A DNA stretch of 9,425 bases. Origin: an uncultured bacterium (GTDB taxonomy: Bacteria > Patescibacteriota > Minisyncoccia > Moranbacterales > GWC2-37-73). Within the stretch, counting starts at the first letter, position 1, and every line of letters begins with the position of its first letter. The notes below the pieces were generated by a model. The model was not told where the DNA came from, made no database searches, and worked only from the letters and a program-made list of their open reading frames with translations. This document shows positions 1 to 4,427 of this stretch, piece by piece. The translations under genes were made by a program, and so were the position numbers. The DNA lies in NCBI GenBank assembly GCA_903866285.1, contig CAIPMZ010000003.1, positions 1 to 9,425 of the forward strand. The letters are read 5' to 3'.

Positions 1-106
1 AGATGATTTACAATTATGTCTTCTATTGTACTCCAAATCGCCATTTTTATCCTTACATATTTTTAATTAGTCCCTAAAAAATAAAGTTTCTTTCTTTGCT
101 TTCTTT

Positions 107-2365
107 TTGCTTTTTCATATTTTAGGGCTAGTTTTTTTTGAGGTTCCTGGTGCTAACGCTGCCGCTGCGGTGCGCCCGCATTTAAAAAGAACGGGAGCGA
201 ATCTGGTGACGAACCCGGATGTGAATGGGGTGACAGGCTGGGATTTGGGTGGGGATGCTATCTATGACTCAACCGTCTCGCGAGACGAAGGGACGGGGTC
301 ATTTAGAATGACAACTCCATACCCCAGTACTGAGCGGTCATATGCAGGATCATCTGGTTTAATTCCGGTTGAATCAGGAAAGGTGTACACTTTTTCTGCA
401 TATACGAAAACCGATGCTTGGCCATCAATATTAAAAATGTATTCTGCAAATTACGATGCCAACAGAAACTTTATAGCGAATAATAATGAGTTTGCTCGTA
501 TAGCAGTTTCACTTGAAAATGAATGGCAGGAAAATACACAATTTATTGTACCTGATATAAATACAAAATATCTTCAAATTAAAATAATACGTACGCCGGC
601 ACCTAGAGATGATGGACATATTTGGCTTGATAACTTTTATTTCGGCGAGGGCATTGGTTTCGAACAACCCCCGACGCCTAAAGTACCATTCGAGGGTGGC
701 ATGACTCGCGTTGATGAACTCGGCAACGTGGAACTCTTTAAAAACGGAAGGTGGGAATCATTTTTCCCGATTTGCGTTTATGGTGATCCCTATGCTGATT
801 ATAATGTTTTTTCTCAGCAGGGTTTTAATTGTTCAATGACGGGTGCAAACGATTTGTTAAAATACAAAAATGCCATTTCTGATTTCAATCCGGATGGGAT
901 GTATGCTGGTTTCAATATTACTGCTTATGTCGAGCCCGGTTCCGCCTCCTTTAATAATACAGTGCTTATGTCTCAACGCCTCATGTATATTAAGAATGCT
1001 GGCCTAATGGATCATTTGCTCTGGTATTATTGGGATAATGAAACGGATCAATCAGTTTATGACACTTGGAAAAATGTCACTGATACTATTAAGGCGTTTG
1101 ATGTTGATGAAAGCGGTAAACGGCTGCATCCAATTTATGCACTACTGGGAGAGCGTGGTATTACAAGGATGTATGGAAAGGCCAAATTTGTCGATATTTT
1201 CGGTGATTATATGAATGTTGGTCACAGTGGCACGGGTACTGGGCCAACGGGGTTAACTATAATGAATAATATTGAGCAGCAGACCAACCCGGTAGTGGTC
1301 GGGCAAGTCAATATCTACGGTTCAGACCTCCTTTCTTCGGCCGTCTGGCGTCGGCGTTTTTACGACATTATTCTTTCAGGTGGCAAGGGGATTGGCTGGT
1401 GGCGGGAATGTGTGGCGGATATCAGTTGTCCTGATTATAGTGCCTGGGGTCTCGTCCCCTTCGCTCAAACCGGTCTCTACACCGAACTCCCCAAACTCCG
1501 TCGCGAAATCGACGCGATGATGCCAATTATCCGCGAGCCGGAATGGACGGACTGGTCGTTCGCTTCCTCCGACGCGACGCTTCGTTACGGTACCCGCGAG
1601 CATAACGGGGAAGGATATCTCATTGTCCTCAATACCCAAGACGTTCCCATTACAACCACTCTTTCAACCACGGACTTACCTTACGTCCCAACCCTAGTGG
1701 CTGACTATTTTACGGGCAGCCAGGTCACGACTTATCAAAATTCGCAATTTACGATCAGTCTCGAGGCTAACGCCACTGCCGTTTACAAGCTTACCAGACC
1801 AGAACCTTCCGTCTTTGCCAATGATTCTTTAAAGGTCGCCAACAAAAAAGTAACTTTTGGTCAAGCTAAAAAAATTAATACCAAAAGTAAAACTATCTCC
1901 TTTAAGGGAGCCAATAGCCTAATCGCCAACGGTTCAGTCCAGCTTTATCGCGGTGGCGCCTTAGTGCAAACTACCCCAGCTGATGCAACCGGCGCCTGGA
2001 ATATTAAAGTAAAAGAAAAAAAAGACACCACGGTTACTTTCTACCTGCGCTATCTCGATGGAGCTGGGACGGAACTCGGAACTTCCGCTGGCTACAAAAT
2101 TAAAATCGATACCCAAAAACCTAAAATTACCAACCTCCCAATTTTCCTAACCAAAACCAAAGGCGCTAAAATCTGGTGGGAAGCTAAAGACAATATTAAA
2201 GTAACCAGTTACAAAATATCTTTCCTCGGTAAAACAAAAACGACGAAAAGTAAAGCTTTCACTGTGCCGCTTGATACGCCCGCTGGTCTGCATATCTTGA
2301 ATCTAAAAGCTTCGGATGCGGTAGGCAATAGCACGAGTAGAATCGTGACGGTGAGGGTGAGGTAA
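107..2365 (+). CDS. Secreted multidomain glycoside-hydrolase-like protein
   Basis: I do not recognise a named family, but the architecture is readable. Residues 1-18 are a hydrophobic signal peptide ending in an ANA-A cleavage site. Residues ~32-180 look like a CenC-type carbohydrate-binding beta-sandwich (NLVTNPDVNGVTGWD at the start, IWLDNFYF at the end). Residues ~195-480 resemble a TIM-barrel glycoside hydrolase: WYYWDNE at 306-312 looks like a clan GH-A beta4 acid/base motif (E312), and GGKGIGWW at 425-432 resembles a closing beta8 strand. Residues ~485-563 form a beta-rich C-terminal domain, and ~567-752 two Ig-like domains (the second ending KASDAVGN). There is no LPXTG motif or S-layer anchor. 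The likely role is binding or cleaving an extracellular polysaccharide. The start is uncertain: TTG at 107 is the only standard start after the stop at 68-70, it lacks a Shine-Dalgarno, and it leaves the signal peptide without a basic N-region. Activity is unproven, since the beta7-like segment (VVVGQVNIYG) has no obvious nucleophile Glu. Confidence 0.8.
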   Translation: MLFHILGLVFFEVPGANAAAAVRPHLKRTGANLVTNPDVNGVTGWDLGGDAIYDSTVSRDEGTGSFRMTTPYPSTERSYAGSSGLIPVESGKVYTFSAYTKTDAWPSILKMYSANYDANRNFIANNNEFARIAVSLENEWQENTQFIVPDINTKYLQIKIIRTPAPRDDGHIWLDNFYFGEGIGFEQPPTPKVPFEGGMTRVDELGNVELFKNGRWESFFPICVYGDPYADYNVFSQQGFNCSMTGANDLLKYKNAISDFNPDGMYAGFNITAYVEPGSASFNNTVLMSQRLMYIKNAGLMDHLLWYYWDNETDQSVYDTWKNVTDTIKAFDVDESGKRLHPIYALLGERGITRMYGKAKFVDIFGDYMNVGHSGTGTGPTGLTIMNNIEQQTNPVVVGQVNIYGSDLLSSAVWRRRFYDIILSGGKGIGWWRECVADISCPDYSAWGLVPFAQTGLYTELPKLRREIDAMMPIIREPEWTDWSFASSDATLRYGTREHNGEGYLIVLNTQDVPITTTLSTTDLPYVPTLVADYFTGSQVTTYQNSQFTISLEANATAVYKLTRPEPSVFANDSLKVANKKVTFGQAKKINTKSKTISFKGANSLIANGSVQLYRGGALVQTTPADATGAWNIKVKEKKDTTVTFYLRYLDGAGTELGTSAGYKIKIDTQKPKITNLPIFLTKTKGAKIWWEAKDNIKVTSYKISFLGKTKTTKSKAFTVPLDTPAGLHILNLKASDAVGNSTSRIVTVRVR

Positions 2366-2435
2366 AACGGATTTACGCGGATCTGGGTTTAGTGAGAAGC
2401 AACAGTTAAAAAAATACTTTCAAAATTCATATCCT

Positions 2436-2462
2436 AAAAACAGCTATTGTAAGCGGTTTTTT
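2436..2462 (+). terminator. Weak hairpin terminator after the glycosidase-like gene
   Basis: AAAAACAGCT (2436-2445) can pair with AGCGGTTTTT (2452-2461) around a 6-nt loop, with one A-G mismatch, and the 3' arm itself is the U-tract. The position, 70 nt past the stop codon, fits a Rho-independent terminator. The stem is short and imperfect, so this is only a candidate. Confidence 0.4.
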
Positions 2463-2528
2463 CGATGATTTGACGCGCCTATTTCAAGCTCATGTTGCAA
2501 TTGATTGTTGAAGATAGGAGACTGAGAG

Positions 2529-2556
2529 TTGATTTTTTAGGCTAAACTGCTATACT
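2529..2556 (+). promoter_or_regulatory. Sigma70-type promoter of mntA-hepT
   Basis: TTGATT (2529-2534) and TATACT (2551-2556) are separated by 16 bp. TGC directly before the -10 makes it an extended -10 element. The predicted start of transcription is near 2563, leaving only about 11 nt before the mntA ATG. Confidence 0.65.
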
Positions 2557-2573
2557 GAAATTAGAAAAAACAT

Positions 2574-2879
2574 ATGAGTAAACAAGAAATCAAAGAAAAA
2601 GTTCGCCAGGCGATTGAAAATGCCTCATTTAAAAATGACATCCAAAAAGTGTCACTTTTCGGCTCGTATCTTCATGGCACAGCCAAAGATGACAGCGACG
2701 TGGATGTGCTGGTTGAATTCACCCCAGAGTCCCACATTGGCCTTTTTGAATATGTTGAAATTCAAAATTCAATTGGAGATCAGATCCAAAAAAAAGTTGA
2801 TTTGCTTACTCCTGAGGGCTTGAGTAAATTTTTTCGCGACGAAGTAATTAATGAAGCCGAACTCATCTATGAAAAATGA
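2574..2879 (+). CDS. mntA: MntA-type nucleotidyltransferase antitoxin
   Basis: A 101-residue minimal nucleotidyltransferase (MNT) of the polymerase-beta superfamily. The family signature is complete: GS at residues 30-31 in LFGSYLHG, the DVD metal-binding pair D42/D44, and a third acidic residue D76 in KKVDLLT. In characterised MntA-HepT systems the MNT protein transfers AMP from ATP to a tyrosine of the HEPN toxin and so neutralises it; the same role is inferred here because a HEPN gene with the target motif follows at once. The ATG at 2574 fits the promoter at 2529-2556. There is no Shine-Dalgarno, and the 5' leader is about 11 nt. The TGA stop overlaps the start of hepT, which suggests translational coupling. 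Length is normal for the family and all catalytic residues are present, so the antitoxin is probably active. Confidence 0.9.
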   Translation: MSKQEIKEKVRQAIENASFKNDIQKVSLFGSYLHGTAKDDSDVDVLVEFTPESHIGLFEYVEIQNSIGDQIQKKVDLLTPEGLSKFFRDEVINEAELIYEK

Positions 2880-3201
2880 TAGGAATTACCTAGAGCACAT
2901 AATGGAAGCTATCGGCAAGATAGAAAGGTATGCGAAACTTGTCGCTGATTTTGATGATTTTTCAAAAAATGAACTTGTTTTCGATGCCATAGTCCGACAG
3001 CTGGAAATCATCGGTGAAGCATCTAACAATATAAGTGATGAATTTCAAAATGAGCACGCTAATATTCCATGGAGAAAGATTGTTGGGATAAGGAATACGC
3101 TTATTCATGAATATTTCGGCGTCAACAAAAGAGTTGTCTGGGAAACGTGCGATCATAATTTGAAAGAGTTAAAAGCTATTGTAAAATCGCTTTTGGAATA
3201 A
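2869..3201 (+). CDS. hepT: HepT-type HEPN RNase toxin (DUF86)
   Basis: A 110-residue all-helical HEPN protein of the DUF86/HepT family. The catalytic RNase motif RX4HXY is intact as RNTLIHEY, with R75, H80 and Y82. In studied HepT proteins Arg and His cleave RNA and the Tyr is the residue AMPylated by MntA. Other family-like features are the early YLEHIMEAIGKIERY helix and the VFDAIVRQLEIIGEA helix at 38-51. I chose ATG 2869 rather than the in-frame ATG at 2851: the shorter form starts directly at the conserved first helix and overlaps the mntA stop by 11 nt, the usual coupling in such pairs. The six extra residues from 2851 cannot be excluded. A strong terminator follows at 3240. With mntA it forms a complete type VII toxin-antitoxin module, plausibly phage defence or stress related. 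Confidence 0.9.
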   Translation: MKNDRNYLEHIMEAIGKIERYAKLVADFDDFSKNELVFDAIVRQLEIIGEASNNISDEFQNEHANIPWRKIVGIRNTLIHEYFGVNKRVVWETCDHNLKELKAIVKSLLE

Positions 3202-3239
3202 TTGGTTGGTATGAAAGTAGGAATATTTTTTAGAAAATG

Positions 3240-3263
3240 ACAGCCTTAAGATAGGCTGTTTTT
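3240..3263 (+). terminator. Rho-independent terminator after hepT
   Basis: ACAGCC (3240-3245) pairs perfectly with GGCTGT (3254-3259), extended inward by a T-A pair at 3246/3253, and is followed by a T-run at 3259-3263. It ends the mntA-hepT transcript 38 nt past the stop codon. Confidence 0.8.
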
Positions 3264-3288
3264 GGTTACGAGTAGGCAATTTTTGGAC

Positions 3289-3297
3289 TTATCCACA
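3289..3297 (+). promoter_or_regulatory. Perfect DnaA-box match
   Basis: TTATCCACA, identical to the strongest E. coli DnaA box, lies 8 bp upstream of the -35 element of the following promoter. I saw only one copy in the window, so it is not an origin by itself. It could make the promoter DnaA-responsive, or be chance. Confidence 0.4.
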
Positions 3298-3305
3298 GGG
3301 GTGAT

Positions 3306-3335
3306 TTGACAGTGATATTGGGTAACTGTTAGAAT
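3306..3335 (+). promoter_or_regulatory. Strong sigma70-type promoter for the PUR-like gene
   Basis: TTGACA (3306-3311) is a perfect -35 and TAGAAT (3330-3335) is a 5/6 -10, separated by 18 bp. Transcription should begin near 3342, immediately before the GC-rich palindrome. Confidence 0.65.
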
Positions 3336-3343
3336 ATCATTGT

Positions 3344-3363
3344 GAGCAAGCGGCCGCAAGCTC
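3344..3363. repeat. GC-rich interrupted palindrome at the predicted transcription start
   Basis: GAGC-AA-GCGGCCGC-AA-GCTC: a 20-bp dyad centred on the 8-bp palindrome GCGGCCGC, with GAGC/GCTC arms and symmetric AA gaps. It covers roughly +2 to +21 of the predicted transcript, a typical operator position. Its GC content stands out sharply from the surroundings. Confidence 0.5.
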
Positions 3364-3436
3364 AAGCTAACAAATAAAAAATTAAAAATCCAAGTTAAGT
3401 TTTGTCTTTGATGCCAGAGTAATTTCGTTGCTATTT

Positions 3437-3471
3437 GGGAGTTCAACTCCCATTAGGGGAGTTGAACTCCC
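3437..3471. repeat. Double nested palindrome (15-bp inverted repeat)
   Basis: GGGAGTTCAACTCCC (3437-3451), spacer ATTAG, then its exact reverse complement GGGAGTTGAACTCCC (3457-3471). Each arm is also a palindrome of 7-bp half-sites around one base, so there are four GGGAGTT half-sites and two dyads 20 bp apart. No T-run follows on either strand, so it is not a standard terminator. It could be a tandem operator, an mRNA leader hairpin or a dispersed repeat. Confidence 0.75.
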
Positions 3472-3480
3472 TTAAGGCGA

Positions 3481-3518
3481 CAGTTTTCGTTGTTTTGGCA
3501 CAAAACAGATTTTAACTG
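3481..3518 (+). promoter_or_regulatory. Two-tier hairpin just before the PUR-like start
   Basis: TGTTTT (3491-3496) pairs with AAAACA (3502-3507) around loop GGCAC. An outer CAGTT (3481-3485) can pair with AACTG (3514-3518). It ends 10 nt before the ATG at 3529, so it could affect ribosome access. It is AT-rich and of modest stability. Confidence 0.35.
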
Positions 3519-3528
3519 GGCAAACAAA

Positions 3529-3783
3529 ATGAGCAACTATCAAACTCCCGCTCAAGGCGGAAACAAAATGCCGGAAAAAGTTTTTTCTAAAATGCTTCGA
3601 GCTGGAAGCAAAAATTATTTCTTTGATATTAAAAAAGCTAGTAATGGGAGTAACTATTTAACGGTTGCGGAATCTTATAAAAACCAAAAAGGCGAACAAG
3701 TTACGAATCGCGTCATGCTTTTTAAAGATCACTTTCAAGATTTTTTCGCTTCGCTACAAGAAGCTGGCACTTTTTTAAAGTGA
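3529..3783 (+). CDS. PUR-alpha-like single-stranded nucleic-acid-binding protein (DUF3276)
   Basis: An 84-residue protein with one PUR repeat of the bacterial DUF3276 type: VFSKMLRAGSKNYFFDIK (18-35), YLTVAES (43-49) and the helix MLFKDHFQDFFASLQEA (63-79). PUR repeats fold as a four-stranded sheet plus helix and bind single-stranded DNA or RNA, usually as dimers; the cellular role in bacteria is unsettled. Start choice: ATG 3529 gives MSNYQTPAQGG plus the domain. ATG 3568 has the better ribosome-site-like AAGGCGG (3554-3560) and would give a 71-residue domain-only protein. A TTG at 3490 lies inside a predicted hairpin and seems unlikely. Both ATGs sit in an almost identical AAACAAAATG context. 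The gene is preceded by the unusually long structured leader from 3342, so autoregulation by binding its own mRNA is an attractive but untested idea. Confidence 0.8.
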   Translation: MSNYQTPAQGGNKMPEKVFSKMLRAGSKNYFFDIKKASNGSNYLTVAESYKNQKGEQVTNRVMLFKDHFQDFFASLQEAGTFLK

Positions 3784-3799
3784 GAATGTTAAGTGAAAA

Positions 3800-3828
3800 T
3801 TGACAGCCTTAATCGGTAGTTATATTAT
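3800..3828 (+). promoter_or_regulatory. Promoter giving a leaderless mRNA for the coiled-coil gene
   Basis: TTGACA (3800-3805), 17-bp spacer, TATTAT (3823-3828; TATATT at 3821 is an alternative). The expected start of transcription, 6-7 nt downstream, coincides with the A of the ATG at 3835. Confidence 0.65.
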
Positions 3829-3834
3829 ATACTT

Positions 3835-4212
3835 ATGCAAAACCAAACTAAAAAAACTAAAGAAAAAGTCTACACAGTAGGAGAAGTTGGTTCTCTATTG
3901 GAAAGCATGGATGGCACTATGAAAATGATGTCAGAGAATTATTCTAGCCTTGTGAAAACTCAAGGTGAAATTCTCGAGGTTCAACATGTTATGCAAAATC
4001 AACTTGAAAGAGTTGAGGTTAGACTCGGAAGTGTTGAAAATAGACTAGAGAATGTCGAAAATAGACTAGATAGTGTGGAAACTAAGATTGATAGGTTGCA
4101 AAATGATATGGTGGAGGTAAAGTTCGAATTGAGGAGAAAAGTTGACGCGGAAGAATTTGAAAAATTAGAAAAGCGTGTAGTTAAACTAGAACAGCTTTCA
4201 TATTCAGCTTAA
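3835..4212 (+). CDS. Small heptad-repeat coiled-coil protein
   Basis: I cannot assign a function. The 125-residue protein has a Lys-rich N-terminus (residues 1-11), a short helical segment YTVGEVGSLLESMDG (13-27), and an almost unbroken coiled coil from about residue 45 to 122. Heptads are very regular: L57/V60, L64/V67, L71/V74, L78/V81, I85/L88 and M92/V95 occupy a and d positions with charged residues between. There is no signal peptide or membrane segment, so it should be a soluble, probably trimeric or dimeric rod. The segment ENRLENVENRLDSVE is encoded by a 21-bp tandem repeat. The predicted transcription start falls on the ATG, so the mRNA is probably leaderless, and a strong terminator follows 22 nt after the stop: a single-gene unit. 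Small proteins of this sort often accompany TA or DNA-binding genes, but nothing here proves a link. Confidence 0.75.
   Translation: MQNQTKKTKEKVYTVGEVGSLLESMDGTMKMMSENYSSLVKTQGEILEVQHVMQNQLERVEVRLGSVENRLENVENRLDSVETKIDRLQNDMVEVKFELRRKVDAEEFEKLEKRVVKLEQLSYSA
4036..4070 (+). repeat. 21-bp in-frame tandem repeat in the coiled-coil gene
   Basis: GAAAATAGACTAGA occurs at 4036-4049 and 4057-4070, exactly 21 bp apart, each encoding ENRL within one heptad. Weaker copies flank it. Confidence 0.7.
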
Positions 4213-4233
4213 CAAAATTCCAAAAAAACTCTT

Positions 4234-4272
4234 AAAACAATCCTAACTGCCTTGCGGTCGGATTGTTTTTTT
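4234..4272 (+). terminator. Strong Rho-independent terminator
   Basis: AAAACAATCC (4234-4243) pairs with GGATTGTTTT (4260-4269). The loop itself contains a second stem, ACTGC (4246-4250) with GCGGT (4254-4258). A run of seven T (4266-4272) follows. It insulates the coiled-coil gene from secA. Confidence 0.85.
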
Positions 4273-4285
4273 GATTATTTCTTAG

Positions 4286-4314
4286 TGGACGAGACGGCTT
4301 TTTTGCGATATGAT
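4286..4314 (+). promoter_or_regulatory. Candidate secA promoter
   Basis: TGGACG (4286-4291, 4/6 match), 17-bp spacer, TATGAT (4309-4314). Transcription would start near 4321 and place all the short repeats in a leader of about 107 nt. A rival, TTGTTT (4375-4380) with N17 and TATGAT (4398-4403), would instead give a leader of about 18 nt. The sequence does not decide between them. Confidence 0.35.
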
Positions 4315-4315
4315 G

Positions 4316-4342
4316 AAGTCATGTAAGTCATGCAAGTCATGT
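4316..4342 (+). repeat. Three tandem 9-bp repeats
   Basis: AAGTCATGT, AAGTCATGC and AAGTCATGT stand head to tail. The first and third each end in ATG followed by TAA. Confidence 0.8.
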
Positions 4343-4357
4343 AAACATTTAAACAGG

Positions 4358-4425
4358 TATGCTTATATGTTTGCTTGTTTGTATGCTTATATGCTTATAT
4401 GATTAAATGTTTAAATGATTAAATG
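4358..4425 (+). repeat. Degenerate short tandem repeats upstream of secA
   Basis: TATGCTTATATG at 4358-4369 and 4382-4393, with a further overlapping copy at 4390-4401 and a diverged TTTGCTTGTTTG between, followed by three 8-bp units ATTAAATG, TTTAAATG and ATTAAATG (4402-4425). Array ends 2 nt before the secA ATG. It looks slippage-derived. Confidence 0.75.
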
Positions 4426-4427
4426 CT

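Larger units (their letters stand above)
3264..3528 (+). other. Gene-free control region upstream of the PUR-like gene
   Basis: About 265 bp between the hepT terminator and the next supported start codon, with no credible gene. It holds, in order: a DnaA-box match (3289-3297), a promoter (3306-3335), a GC-rich palindrome (3344-3363), an AT-rich stretch, a double 15-bp palindrome (3437-3471) and a two-tier hairpin (3481-3518). If transcription starts near 3342, the mRNA leader is about 185 nt, by far the longest in the window. Confidence 0.6.

Noticed and set aside
3..77. Short hydrophobic ORFs (ATG 3 and ATG 16) before the secreted protein gene
   Set aside because: Only 24 and 16 codons, ending in stops before the gene. 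Joining them to it would need frameshifts across several stop codons.
1376..1639. Reverse-strand 87-codon ORF inside the secreted protein gene
   Set aside because: It is a shadow of the GC-richer segment, with no start signals or domain features.
3350..3357. GCGGCCGC (NotI site) suggesting vector or adaptor contamination
   Set aside because: Flanking sequence is not a recognisable polylinker, and the site is part of a larger symmetric dyad in native-looking AT-rich DNA.
3342..3377. GTG-started 11-codon ORF exactly at the predicted transcription start of the PUR-like gene leader
   Set aside because: Far too short, made mostly by the GC palindrome, and without any conservation evidence.
3437..3471. 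Intrinsic terminator at the double palindrome
   Set aside because: No T-run follows on either strand, and transcription must pass through it to reach the PUR-like gene if the promoter at 3306 is used.
4316..4425. CRISPR array upstream of secA
   Set aside because: Units are only 8-12 bp with no spacers and there are no cas genes, so these are simple tandem repeats.
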